A DNA stretch of 24,003 nt from a virus. The notes beneath the pieces were generated by a model. That model was not told where the DNA came from. It searched no databases and saw nothing but the letters and a program-made list of their open reading frames with translations. The stretch covers positions 1 through 24,003 of IMG/VR virus record IMGVR_UViG_3300021960_000500. One strand, written 5' to 3'. Position numbers and translations under genes: made by a program. Each line of letters starts with the position of its first letter. The first letter of the stretch is position 1. Of this stretch, positions 6,384-13,010 are shown one piece after another.

Positions 6384-6497
6384 GAGGTTATTGAGTTGTA
6401 CATAAGTATATAATAATTACGGATCCTCAAAAGGCATCATTGTGTGTTTGTATCGTAACACTCATTAAGTAATTATTAAATTTGTAACTTTTCTAAA

Positions 6498-6581
6498 CGG
6501 AAAGGGTGGGATTCGAACCCACGGTGCTCGTCACACGGCAGTTTTCAAGACTGCTACCTTAAACCACTCGGTCACCTTTCC
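6498..6581 (-). tRNA. tRNA-Ser (anticodon UGA)
   Basis: A long-variable-arm tRNA: acceptor GGAAAGG pairs with CCTTTCC, anticodon arm GCAGT-CTTGAAA-ACTGC, variable arm between, T loop TTCGAAT. The discriminator is G, as in serine tRNAs; CCA is not encoded. It starts six bases after the oxygenase stop at 6587, so it is probably processed from that mRNA. Confidence 0.95.
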
Positions 6582-6586
6582 AATAT

Positions 6587-7273
6587 TCACAATGTCAATG
6601 ATACAGTTGGATCTTCTGAGATAGTTCCTTTCAAGAAGTAATTAAAAGCAAGGATGCCTCGATTTTTATCTGAATCATTTTCACTAACGGAATGTTCTAG
6701 ATGACTTGGAAAAATAAAGACATCACCCGTTTTAGGTAATATTGTCCAAGTATCTGAATTCAAATTGATAGGTCTATCAACAATTGGTTTTACAGTTGGA
6801 GAACAAAAAGTATTTGCATTATCTCCACTGTGAAATGTAAGTCTTCCAGCATTTCCTTCAGACTTTAAATAACAAACTCCACTATAAACAGAGTTTGTAT
6901 GCATATGTCGTTCCACTCTGGAACCACCAAGTCCAATTGCTGCCCAAGAACAAACTAGTTCTGGTTTAACACTCTTTGGAAAATATAAAGTATTAAACAA
7001 AAAATGTTGTACCATTGAATCAATGGTTTCCTTTAGATCTTTAAGTTTAGGATCATTCAAAACCTGGTTAGACTTTGTATTATAAACTCCTGCCTGGGTT
7101 TTGTTTTCTGTAAAAATGGCAGTATCAACTACATCAATTTCAAAATAAGTATTTTTAAAATTATTGATGTGGTAGATACCAACAGGAACTGGAAATAAAG
7201 CTTTTACATTTGAAGTAAAAGGAGATGAAGTATTACTATTTGAATTCTTAATTAATTCAGCAATGTTGTTCAT
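6587..7273 (-). CDS. Putative 2OG-Fe(II) oxygenase (phage-type, third in window)
   Basis: A 228-residue protein of the type annotated as putative 2OG-Fe(II) oxygenase in many phages. It has ERHMHTNSVYSGVCYL (residues 121-136, with H123 and H125), a beta-strand block, then GDVFIFPSHLEH (183-194, metal H194) and R205 in DKNRGILAFNYF. The usual HxD is not obvious; H125 followed by N127 may take that place, so the first iron site is less certain than in the other oxygenases here. The ATG overlaps the stop of the zinc-ribbon gene (ATGA). Likely transcribed from the late promoter at 7542-7549. Substrate unknown. Confidence 0.78.
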   Translation of the reverse strand: MNNIAELIKNSNSNTSSPFTSNVKALFPVPVGIYHINNFKNTYFEIDVVDTAIFTENKTQAGVYNTKSNQVLNDPKLKDLKETIDSMVQHFLFNTLYFPKSVKPELVCSWAAIGLGGSRVERHMHTNSVYSGVCYLKSEGNAGRLTFHSGDNANTFCSPTVKPIVDRPINLNSDTWTILPKTGDVFIFPSHLEHSVSENDSDKNRGILAFNYFLKGTISEDPTVSLTL

Positions 7274-7521
7274 CTAATTTCAAAATTTAATTTTCTAACT
7301 TTTCTGGATCTTCTGGATTCCTGATACGCGAGATCAGAATCACTTAGAACATTTTTTCGTTTGTCCTCTGCAATAGAGTTTAACATAACAACTTGAGATA
7401 AGTCAAGGGCTGTAACTTTACTATCTTTAATTGTAGTTAAATTATCGCATCCACAACATTTTGTTTTTGTTGGATGTCCTTCTAACTCCGTATTACAGAG
7501 TTTGCATCTGATACGCAACAT
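7270..7521 (-). CDS. Small zinc-ribbon protein
   Basis: An 83-residue protein with four cysteines placed for zinc (C6-x2-C9 and C22/C23-x-C25: RCKLCN and KCCGCDN), then a charged helical C-terminus (ESRRSRKVRKLNFEIR). It is coupled to the oxygenase at 6587-7273 by ATGA, which suggests joint expression. A late promoter lies 20 bases upstream. Function not recognised. Confidence 0.78.
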   Translation of the reverse strand: MLRIRCKLCNTELEGHPTKTKCCGCDNLTTIKDSKVTALDLSQVVMLNSIAEDKRKNVLSDSDLAYQESRRSRKVRKLNFEIR

Positions 7522-7541
7522 TTTTCAATTTTTCAACCTCT

Positions 7542-7549
7542 TATTTATC
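7542..7549 (-). promoter_or_regulatory. T4-type late promoter (GATAAATA)
   Basis: GATAAATA on the minus strand, one base after the discriminator of tRNA-Val and 20 bases before the ATG at 7521. It matches the NATAAATA late consensus and would drive the zinc-ribbon gene, the oxygenase and tRNA-Ser. Confidence 0.7.
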
Positions 7550-7550
7550 A

Positions 7551-7622
7551 TGCAAGATGACGGGATTGAACCGCCGACCGCCTCGGTGTAAACGAGATGC
7601 TCTACCGCTGAGCTAATCTTGC
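7551..7622 (-). tRNA. tRNA-Val (anticodon UAC)
   Basis: Acceptor GCAAGAT pairs with ATCTTGC, D arm GCTCAGCGGTAGAGC, anticodon loop TTTACAC, T arm GGCGG-TTCAATC-CCGTC. CCA is not encoded. Its 5' end directly touches the encoded CCA of tRNA-Gly, so the pair is a dimeric precursor. Confidence 0.94.
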
Positions 7623-7696
7623 TGGAGCGGGTAACCAGGATCGAACTGGTGATTCCAACTTGGAAGGATGGCGTGTTACCGCTACACCATACCCGC
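7623..7696 (-). tRNA. tRNA-Gly (anticodon UCC)
   Basis: Acceptor GCGGGTA pairs with TACCCGC, anticodon loop CTTCCAA in a stem with one T-T mismatch (CCATC/GTTGG), T arm ACCAG-TTCGATC-CTGGT, discriminator T. CCA is encoded (7623-7625). A hairpin, CTTCTCC-TTTT-GGAGAAG (7701-7718), sits just before its 5' end and could help leader processing. Confidence 0.93.
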
Positions 7697-7757
7697 ATAA
7701 CTTCTCCAAAAGGAGAAGATTGTCAAGTTATCAAAGAGAGAAATCTTCGATGAGACA

Positions 7758-7786
7758 ATTATATCTATAAAAGATTTAATTGTCAA
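7758..7786 (-). promoter_or_regulatory. Consensus sigma-70 promoter for tRNA-Gly/tRNA-Val
   Basis: A perfect match on the minus strand: TTGACA (7781-7786), 17 bases, TATAAT (7758-7763). It begins one base after the tRNA-Leu discriminator. The predicted start near 7751 leaves a leader of about 55 bases before tRNA-Gly. It should be strong and active with host polymerase, so probably early. Confidence 0.88.
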
Positions 7787-7787
7787 G

Positions 7788-7870
7788 TGTCGGTGAGAGG
7801 ACTTGAACCTCCACGTCGCAAGGACACTGGAACCTAAACCCAGCGCGTCTACCAATTCCGCCACACCGAC
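7788..7870 (-). tRNA. tRNA-Leu (anticodon UAG)
   Basis: Acceptor GTCGGTG pairs with CACCGAC, anticodon arm CTGGG-TTTAGGT-TCCAG, long variable arm, T loop TTCAAGT, discriminator A as in leucine tRNAs. CCA is not encoded. The next bases downstream are the -35 box of the promoter at 7758-7786. Confidence 0.95.
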
Positions 7871-7876
7871 TTAAAT

Positions 7877-7968
7877 GGGAAGTATTAGAGGACTTCCCTG
7901 CGACTATCAAACTTTCGCCTGACAGAAGGTTGGTCTCTTTTTAGGCTATTTGCCTAACGAGTACCAAC
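7877..7968 (-). other. Structured spacer between tRNA-Asn and tRNA-Leu, candidate small RNA
   Basis: The 97-base gap holds three hairpins and no open frame. One is GGGAAGT (7877-7883) with ACTTCCC (7892-7898). A weak one is GCGA/TCGC (7900-7918). The longest pairs GTTGGT-CTC (7929-7937) and TTAGGC (7941-7946) with GCCTAA (7952-7957), GAG (7959-7961) and ACCAAC (7963-7968), 15 pairs with a small internal loop. Lying inside a tRNA cluster, it would be co-transcribed with the tRNAs. It is not a cloverleaf. T4 makes two stable non-tRNA RNAs from its tRNA cluster, a possible parallel. Strand is inferred from the neighbours. Confidence 0.45.
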
Positions 7969-8039
7969 TCCCCCGGCAGGATTCGAACCTGCGACCAATC
8001 GATTAACAGTCGATGGCTCTACCGCTGAGCTACAGAGGA
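7968..8039 (-). tRNA. tRNA-Asn (anticodon GUU)
   Basis: Acceptor TCCTCTG pairs with CGGGGGA (two G-U type pairs), D arm GCTCAGCGGTAGAGC, anticodon arm ATCGA-CTGTTAA-TCGAT, T arm GCAGG-TTCGAAT-CCTGC, discriminator G. CCA is not encoded. Its first ten bases are also the last codons and stop of the gene at 8030-8251. Confidence 0.95.
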
Positions 8040-8251
8040 TTATTTTTTGACCTTTCTTCTTTGTCGAGTTTGAAGTAGAGTTTATAATACCTCTTTTTCA
8101 TCTCGTCAATGGTATCCATGTCTTCTTGGAAGCCCATGTACTTGAGGAGTGAGTATGACCCTTCAAGTTCACTCAGCAATCTTAGTATATTAACTGCTGA
8201 TTTGTCAAATCCACCGAATCGATATGCGTAAAAATCGTCAGCTTGTTTCAT
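8030..8251 (-). CDS. 73-residue hypothetical protein between tRNA genes
   Basis: A soluble charged protein starting MKQADDFYAYRFGGFDKSAV, with a helical C-terminal half rich in Lys, Tyr and Asp. I chose the ATG at 8251; a TTG at 8266 touches the tRNA-Arg 3' end. No Shine-Dalgarno site is visible. The stop lies ten bases inside tRNA-Asn, so RNase P processing of that tRNA would cut the 3' end off this mRNA. No family recognised. Confidence 0.65.
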   Translation of the reverse strand: MKQADDFYAYRFGGFDKSAVNILRLLSELEGSYSLLKYMGFQEDMDTIDEMKKRYYKLYFKLDKEERSKNNPL

Positions 8252-8266
8252 AAGAAGAAAGGACAA

Positions 8267-8340
8267 CGACTCAGGAGGGACTTGAACCCCCGACCAACTG
8301 CTTAGAAGGCAGATGCTCTATCCAACTGAGCTACTGAGTC
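8267..8340 (-). tRNA. tRNA-Arg (anticodon UCU)
   Basis: Acceptor GACTCAG pairs with CTGAGTC, D arm GCTCAGTTGGATAGAGC, anticodon arm TCTGC-CTTCTAA-GCAGT, T arm GGGGG-TTCAAGT-CCCTC, discriminator G. It reads AGA, a codon used often in this AT-rich window. CCA is not encoded. Confidence 0.95.
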
Positions 8341-8356
8341 ATTTGACTACCCCAAT

Positions 8357-8385
8357 ATTATAAAGGTTGAGGTAACGTCTGTCAA
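8357..8385 (-). promoter_or_regulatory. Consensus sigma-70 promoter for the tRNA-Arg unit
   Basis: On the minus strand TTGACA (8380-8385), 17 bases, TATAAT (8357-8362), a perfect match. The predicted start near 8350 is about ten bases before tRNA-Arg. The -35 box contains the TGA stop codon of the gene at 8382-8594. Confidence 0.88.
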
Positions 8386-8594
8386 GCATAATACGCTTTG
8401 TAGTATGAAACGATTCCAAAACTATTTACATTGCCTTGGGAAACCCAATCATGAGAACACTCAGTAATCGATTTCATACTGTACTTTGGTTCTCCATTTT
8501 CGTCAAGTTCAGAACCGAATCTTTTCAGAAGAAGTTCATATACTTGTTCCCTAAGTTCCATTCGATCATCACTGTAACGCCAATCTTCGTTCAT
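8382..8594 (-). CDS. 70-residue hypothetical protein
   Basis: Starts MNEDWRYSDDRMELREQVYE and ends SYYKAYYA. I chose the ATG at 8594 because it overlaps the previous stop (ATGA); the longer frame needs a TTG start. Charged N-terminal half, probably a small alpha/beta domain. Function not recognised. Confidence 0.72.
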   Translation of the reverse strand: MNEDWRYSDDRMELREQVYELLLKRFGSELDENGEPKYSMKSITECSHDWVSQGNVNSFGIVSYYKAYYA

Positions 8595-8956
8595 CTGAAT
8601 TGTGCCAAACCAGTACCAGAACTCCAACCACCAGGGCCGGATTGATATTGTTCAGATCCACCACCAAGTTGAGGAAGTGGATCTAGTTGAATAGTAGTAT
8701 TACCACTAGAAGTTGCAATACGATACATCTTTTCATGAATATCATCCGGTTCAACTACAACACCATGAATAGGATGACAATCTTCTTCATTGAAAATAAT
8801 TTGTCGATCTTCAATCGCCCTTTCCCTCGCTTCTTTTAAAGAAATAGATCTTTCAGTTTCGGGAGCAGGACCAAACCATGGATCATCCTGCAACACATCT
8901 GGAGCAGGAATACCAATATAAGGTTTGACTAAGTTTTTAATTTTTTGAAAAATCAT
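8591..8956 (-). CDS. 121-residue hypothetical protein with Gly-rich tail
   Basis: An acidic N-terminal two thirds (residues 30-75, with EARERAIEDRQIIFNEED) and a Gly/Gln/Ser-rich C-terminus (LGGGSEQYQSGPGGWSSG), as often seen in virion accessory proteins. It is coupled by ATGA to the lysozyme-like gene upstream and to the small gene downstream, so the three form one unit. No family recognised. Confidence 0.75.
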   Translation of the reverse strand: MIFQKIKNLVKPYIGIPAPDVLQDDPWFGPAPETERSISLKEARERAIEDRQIIFNEEDCHPIHGVVVEPDDIHEKMYRIATSSGNTTIQLDPLPQLGGGSEQYQSGPGGWSSGTGLAQFR

Positions 8957-9576
8957 GACCAGATTAGTTTTTTGTGGTAGTTGTGAGCGTATTGTTCTCT
9001 ATGACCTTTAATACCCCATCCTAACCAATAATAAGCACCAACCATGTATTGATGAATTGGTTGTCCATGTCCTTCAAATTCTGGAAGAACTTTTTGGAAA
9101 GAATATTCGTTAATCATGTATGCGGTTTGACCTTCAAGAGATGAAGGATCATAACCATATTTTTTGGAAAATTTACCTAATCCTTTATAGCGATTTATGG
9201 ATGTCCATTGGATTAAACCATAACCACCTCTGAGACATCTATGATATGGAACTCTCGCACCACCTTCACAAATGTTAGGTACAAAACCAGACTCTGCTTT
9301 GATATTACCCATAATCGTAGCAAGAGCATTACGATCTGAGATATTTGTTTTTGCCTGAAGTTGTTCAAGAACATATTGTTCATTCTTGTTACAACCAGGA
9401 CACTTCCAAGATCCTTTTTCAACTTCAATAGGAATTGCCTTTGGAGGAGGACCTTTTTCTATTTTAACATCAAGAACCGCAATCGGCAGTCCAGTCATCA
9501 TTTCAGCATGTGTGCTACTAACACCAAACGCTGCAAGTGAAACTGCCGCAACAGCTCCGAGTTTTTTAAAAAGCAT
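8953..9576 (-). CDS. Exported phage lysozyme-like protein
   Basis: A 207-residue protein with a cleavable signal peptide (MLFKKLGAVAAVSLAAFGVS, cleavage probably after A24) and then a phage-tail-lysozyme-like domain: ALATIMGNIKAESGFVP (84-100, candidate catalytic E95), CEGG, GGYGLIQWT (117-125) and a C-terminal half with YYWLGWG. Such domains cut peptidoglycan. A CPGC pair (C59, C62) precedes the domain. The frame is open upstream to a TTG at 9624, but the ATG at 9576 gives the signal peptide its start. It could be a Sec-exported endolysin or a virion cell-wall enzyme. Confidence 0.78.
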   Translation of the reverse strand: MLFKKLGAVAAVSLAAFGVSSTHAEMMTGLPIAVLDVKIEKGPPPKAIPIEVEKGSWKCPGCNKNEQYVLEQLQAKTNISDRNALATIMGNIKAESGFVPNICEGGARVPYHRCLRGGYGLIQWTSINRYKGLGKFSKKYGYDPSSLEGQTAYMINEYSFQKVLPEFEGHGQPIHQYMVGAYYWLGWGIKGHREQYAHNYHKKLIWS

Positions 9577-9676
9577 TAATACGTATTGAACTCTGCATCC
9601 GAATAGAAGGGGGGTATACCACAACCCTCTCGGGGGGCACCTTCCTCGGCTCTAAAATCAAATCAAGGTCTCATAA

Positions 9677-9698
9677 TAAAAAACCCACCAAAGTGGGT
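9677..9698 (-). terminator. Rho-independent terminator
   Basis: On the minus strand ACCCAC-TTTG-GTGGGT followed by six T and an AT-rich run. It follows the C39-like peptidase gene. It lies only seven bases after the -10 box of the promoter at 9705-9733, so that promoter appears to start transcription straight into it. Confidence 0.8.
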
Positions 9699-9704
9699 CT
9701 ATCC

Positions 9705-9733
9705 ATAATATCAATTTTATTTAGTATTGTCAA
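9705..9733 (-). promoter_or_regulatory. Sigma-70-type promoter abutting a terminator
   Basis: On the minus strand TTGACA (9728-9733), 17 bases, TATTAT (9705-9710). The -35 box contains the TGA stop of the peptidase gene. A CTAAATA box (9718-9724), also seen upstream of two other genes, lies in the spacer. Downstream is the terminator and then the lysozyme-like gene. Confidence 0.68.
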
Positions 9734-10404
9734 GAAGGATTAAAAATTCTACCCCATCCATCGTTTCCGTTTGGACACCAACGTGCTTGGAGTTCTGACT
9801 TTTTGTAGACAGCACCCCTGCCGTTGTAGACATCAGAAGAATAACCGTCATTGAGAGATCCATAAGGATCATTAACAACATAGTCATCGCCTTTTTTTCC
9901 TATGACTACACACATATGACCACCCTTAGGAGCACTAAGAGGACCTCTGTGAAGGATACCAATAATAACTGGACGACCTAAAGCCAGTTCAGTATCCAAA
10001 TCTTTGAACGTTAGATCATAGTGGAATGTTGATCTAACTCCATACATCTGTAGAACTTTCGTTTGTACAGCATGGTCTGTAGTGTCGCCAACGGCAAATA
10101 CCTTTTCCACATAAGCATCATCACCCTTAGCACCTTTGAGTGTACCTGGTTTTAAAAACTCCAGACACATGGCACAGGATGATGAGTTACAGGTTCTTTC
10201 AGAATCTCTGTAATTATCTGTCTGTGGGAAGAATGGGACTTCTAGAACGGATGATTTTGGTTTAGTTCTGTATAGGTTTACCCATTCAGAATTATCATCC
10301 ATGAATTCGGCTGGAAGGTTATCTTCCAGCCACTGAACTGCAGCAACATGATTTACGTTGTCTGCTTTATAATACCTGAAAAAGTTATGTAAATCAATTG
10401 CCAT
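9730..10404 (-). CDS. C39-like cysteine peptidase
   Basis: A 224-residue protein with papain-like C39 features: PFFPQTDN (58-64), TCNSSSCAM (71-79, with C77 the likely nucleophile), GGHMCVVIG (161-169, H163) and VVNDPYG (176-182, D179). Between them is LALGRPVIIGIL, typical of the C39-like family 2. Relatives cut peptides, often in cell-wall or processing roles. There is no signal peptide. It stands next to the lysozyme-like gene, so a joint role in the envelope or virion entry is plausible. A CTAAATA box and no clear Shine-Dalgarno site precede it. Confidence 0.8.
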   Translation of the reverse strand: MAIDLHNFFRYYKADNVNHVAAVQWLEDNLPAEFMDDNSEWVNLYRTKPKSSVLEVPFFPQTDNYRDSERTCNSSSCAMCLEFLKPGTLKGAKGDDAYVEKVFAVGDTTDHAVQTKVLQMYGVRSTFHYDLTFKDLDTELALGRPVIIGILHRGPLSAPKGGHMCVVIGKKGDDYVVNDPYGSLNDGYSSDVYNGRGAVYKKSELQARWCPNGNDGWGRIFNPS

Positions 10405-10425
10405 ACAATGACAACATAGGCATTA

Positions 10426-10432
10426 TATTTAG
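10426..10432 (-). promoter_or_regulatory. CTAAATA box, possible late-promoter variant
   Basis: CTAAATATAATG on the minus strand, 21 bases before the peptidase ATG; the stop codon of the upstream gene (TAA) is inside it. The same CTAAATA core occurs at 9718-9724 and 19189-19195 (plus strand), each before a gene. It differs by one base from ATAAATA. Activity is inferred. Confidence 0.4.
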
Positions 10433-10581
10433 ATACAAGTTTCCATTTCTACAAAGTTTTCTTTGAACTCTTCATAAACTGCACAAGCATTCAAATAATC
10501 ACCCATAGACACTAGATCATGGATTCTATCTACGATGCTGTCCTTGAGAATTTCAGTCTCATTCATCATTTCCTGTTCCAT
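10429..10581 (-). CDS. 50-residue hypothetical protein
   Basis: Starts MEQEMMNETEILKDSIVDRI; a short, acidic, helical protein. I chose the ATG at 10581 because AAGGA lies eight bases before it; ATGs at 10569 and 10566 are alternatives. It overlaps the end of the GIY-YIG-like gene by 23 bases. Function not recognised. Confidence 0.65.
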   Translation of the reverse strand: MEQEMMNETEILKDSIVDRIHDLVSMGDYLNACAVYEEFKENFVEMETCI

Positions 10582-11005
10582 GAAAATAGTCCTTCCTGTA
10601 GTAACGACCGAGAACATTAGAATTGTAGAACGCAGGATCCCCGTTGTCAAGTGATTCGATGAGAACGTTCTTCATGAACAACTGACGAGTTTCCTCGTAG
10701 TTTACCTTTCCTGGTGTATTATGTAGTGATAAAATTTCTCGTTGGAAGTTCTGTTTTCCGTACTTTTTTATATCTTCCTTCAACTCTGGACAAGAGCCGT
10801 AATACTTTTTCCAATCAGACTCTTGTTTTACTTTACGTTTTTTTCCCTTTGGTTTTCGGAACGACCAAAAATACTTTCTACCAATGTAACGTCGTGAGTT
10901 GGACTTATTGGTAATGAGATAAACAAAACCGAAGTACTCCCCAATATCATCAGAAGTAAAGCATTCGTCACCAAATATCCAGGGATTCTCATAGTCACAA
11001 CTCAT
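10559..11005 (-). CDS. GIY-YIG endonuclease-like protein
   Basis: A 148-residue protein with the GIY-YIG signature: GFVYLITN (26-33) and RYIGRKYF (39-46), then a Lys-rich stretch, KYYGSC, an acidic E104-E105 in VNYEETRQ as candidate metal ligand, and FYNSN near the end. The family includes phage homing endonucleases (Seg type) and repair nucleases. It is not inside an intron here, so a free-standing mobile endonuclease or a recombination nuclease is likely. A late promoter lies 24 bases upstream. Confidence 0.78.
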   Translation of the reverse strand: MSCDYENPWIFGDECFTSDDIGEYFGFVYLITNKSNSRRYIGRKYFWSFRKPKGKKRKVKQESDWKKYYGSCPELKEDIKKYGKQNFQREILSLHNTPGKVNYEETRQLFMKNVLIESLDNGDPAFYNSNVLGRYYRKDYFHGTGNDE

Positions 11006-11029
11006 TAAAGCTTTTAGAATTCATGAGCT

Positions 11030-11037
11030 TATTTATC
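11030..11037 (-). promoter_or_regulatory. T4-type late promoter (GATAAATA)
   Basis: GATAAATA on the minus strand, 24 bases before the ATG at 11005, in the gap after the terminator at 11068-11095. It would drive the GIY-YIG-like gene, the 50-residue gene and perhaps the peptidase. Confidence 0.68.
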
Positions 11038-11067
11038 TCTTGAACCCTGGCAGAGTTATTGTAACCA

Positions 11068-11095
11068 TAAAAAAAGAGTCCGTCAAGCGGACTCT
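11068..11095 (-). terminator. Rho-independent terminator after the 631-residue gene
   Basis: On the minus strand a perfect eight-pair stem AGAGTCCG/CGGACTCT with a five-base loop, followed by seven T. It lies 19 bases after the stop at 11115 and separates two late units. Confidence 0.88.
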
Positions 11096-11114
11096 CAAAA
11101 CTTCAAGTTTTATA

Positions 11115-13010
11115 TCACTGACCTCTTGCTGCCTTCATCGCGGCATCCATTTGAGATGCTCTATTACCTAGTTTACCAGCAATTCCAGTATTTGAGGAGG
11201 TATTTGTATTTGTTTGTTTCTTAGCCATTGGATTCTTGATACCGAGTCTTGGGTGACCGATGTATCCGTCTCCAGATTGTCCACCTAGAACCTCATCAAT
11301 CTGATCACCTTCTACTTGAGTTTCCTCTTTTTTGGCTTTGCGAGCTTCGATTTTCTTGTTGAGTGCCATGATGTCTTTGATGCTCATCTTACCAATACCA
11401 GTGAATCCGTCCTTGGAAGGATCTGGTTGACCCTCAGAGTCATCTTTATAACCACCAGCAGAACGAGCAGCACGACGGTTCTCGTCTACATACTCAGCCT
11501 CTTCTTTCTTGAGGTTTGCTTTACGATACTCAAGATCTGCACGAGTACCCTTGTCCATCTTACCTTGGGATTTTGGTTTGGTCTTACCACCTTCGTCAGG
11601 TTGGGAACCAGGATTTTCTGCCTTGACTCTGCGACCATGGGTGTATTCTGCACCAGATTGTTTGTCATCACCAGAAACCATCTTACCACCAGGAGAACGG
11701 TCTCTCTTGTATTCGTCAGAGGACTGTCCGTGTTTACCCTTGTAACGTTCTACAATCTCATCTCTCCACTCTTCACTCATGTTTGTCATGATCACAAGTG
11801 CATTCTCTTCAGTCTCTGCATAACCTTCATCTAGAAGATGTGATTTAATGATGTCGAAGATGTTCATGGATTCCTCCTCTAATGGTTTAATAGGTTTTGA
11901 AACATTAAATTTAGTATTTGCAGCAGATTTTGTTGGAGCACCAGCAACTGGTTTGAAAGTATTGGAAACAGATGTTGAAGGTTTTGCTGGGACAGGTTTT
12001 GTTGCAGATCCAAACTCAGATCTGTTTACACTTGCTTGACCAATTTTGTTAGCAGATGCAGATTTGGCAGTACCACTTAAAATCTTCTTAGCATTAGGAG
12101 ACTTGGAAATACTATCGATAGCAGCATTACCTCTAATTGTCTCAAGTTCTGCCTTGTTCTGACCAGGCATATCCTTCATCAAAGGATTCGGAGTCTTTGG
12201 TTTTGCAAAGTCCTTACCAAACTTGGCTTGGTTTGCTTTCATACCAAACTCTTTTGCCTTTGCAGGATCGGTCTTTCTTAGTTCTTGATACTTTGCATTG
12301 GTTGCAGCATCTTTCTTTTGACCTGCAACTTTATTATAACGAGTTTTCTCTGCGTCACTGAAGTTACCTGCAGTAAACTTTCCAGTAGCCTTATCTAGTT
12401 TACCTTCTACTCCACCTTTCTTAGCAAGAACTGTTGGATTTGGTTTTGGTACGGGTGCTGCAGGACGAGGTGCTGCAGGACGAGGTGCTCTAGGATCACC
12501 CTTCATTGCAGCATCAGTTTCCGCACGTTGTTTTGCTAATACTTGCGCTTTTTGTTCAGGAGTAAGACCACCACTTGGTTTTGGTGCAGGTTTTGTTCCA
12601 GTACCAAAGTAATCATCGGGATTCATCGTTTGACGATCTTTGGTATTCTTGTCAATTTGTTGTTGTGTTTTGGAATCTACTGTTGGTTTTGGTTTACTAT
12701 TTGTATCAACCTGTCCAGTTCTCAGTAATGTATTAAGATTCTGACTCCTTTGTCTTTGTCTTCTAAGGGCATCATTGTCTTGACCTGTTAGTTGACCAGC
12801 CAACCCGGCAGGTATATCTTTTATAGCATTAGTAAGTCCTCTGCCAACACGATATCCAACATCAGTATTTGGATTTGGTGCCTCATCAAGAATCTCAACA
12901 TCCTCACCCAAAATATCTTGAACTACTACTATTTCTTCATCGAAAACTTCGGGGGTTTCATTAACCTTAGAATAGGCCTCCATAAGACCTTTAATGTCTT
13001 TTCCTTCCAT
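11115..13010 (-). CDS. 631-residue low-complexity protein, probably virion-related
   Basis: The N-terminal 50 residues are acidic. Residues about 90-370 are rich in Lys, Ala, Pro, Thr and Asn, with direct repeats (APRPAAPRPAAPVPKP) and few hydrophobics, so largely disordered. From residue 382 (MNIFDIIKSHLLDEGY) a short folded, helical region follows, then a charged Gly/Lys/Asp-rich part and a Thr/Asn-rich tail. Size, late promoter and terminator make it a single strongly expressed late unit. Internal virion or scaffold-type protein is my best guess. A strong internal ribosome site at residue 382 suggests a second, shorter product. Confidence 0.75.
   Translation of the reverse strand: MEGKDIKGLMEAYSKVNETPEVFDEEIVVVQDILGEDVEILDEAPNPNTDVGYRVGRGLTNAIKDIPAGLAGQLTGQDNDALRRQRQRSQNLNTLLRTGQVDTNSKPKPTVDSKTQQQIDKNTKDRQTMNPDDYFGTGTKPAPKPSGGLTPEQKAQVLAKQRAETDAAMKGDPRAPRPAAPRPAAPVPKPNPTVLAKKGGVEGKLDKATGKFTAGNFSDAEKTRYNKVAGQKKDAATNAKYQELRKTDPAKAKEFGMKANQAKFGKDFAKPKTPNPLMKDMPGQNKAELETIRGNAAIDSISKSPNAKKILSGTAKSASANKIGQASVNRSEFGSATKPVPAKPSTSVSNTFKPVAGAPTKSAANTKFNVSKPIKPLEEESMNIFDIIKSHLLDEGYAETEENALVIMTNMSEEWRDEIVERYKGKHGQSSDEYKRDRSPGGKMVSGDDKQSGAEYTHGRRVKAENPGSQPDEGGKTKPKSQGKMDKGTRADLEYRKANLKKEEAEYVDENRRAARSAGGYKDDSEGQPDPSKDGFTGIGKMSIKDIMALNKKIEARKAKKEETQVEGDQIDEVLGGQSGDGYIGHPRLGIKNPMAKKQTNTNTSSNTGIAGKLGNRASQMDAAMKAARGQ
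11865..11880 (-). promoter_or_regulatory. Internal ribosome binding site and ATG inside the 631-residue gene
   Basis: On the minus strand AGAGGAGGAATCC stands directly before an in-frame ATG at 11867 (residue 382). GGAGG with five-base spacing is among the best Shine-Dalgarno sites in the window and better than that of the gene's own start. It would yield a 250-residue C-terminal protein beginning MNIFDIIKSHLLDEGY. Confidence 0.5.

Noticed and set aside
7701-7727. Second TTGACA before tRNA-Gly with hairpin CTTCTCC/GGAGAAG
   Set aside because: No -10 box at 16-18 bases, and the hairpin has no T run on the minus strand, so neither a promoter nor a terminator is supported.
7682-7864. Minus-strand open frame MAELVDALGLGSS
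   Set aside because: Typical false translation of a tRNA-Leu gene; it also runs through the promoter.
8160-8186. TTGACA-18-TAAGAT on the minus strand inside the gene at 8030-8251
   Set aside because: Only four of six bases match at -10, spacing differs from the 17 seen at all other sites, and it is 120 bases from tRNA-Asn.
12421-12500. Direct repeat (GCTGCAGGACGAGGT units) as a mobile or origin repeat
   Set aside because: It is in frame within the low-complexity gene and encodes the APRPA repeat of the protein.
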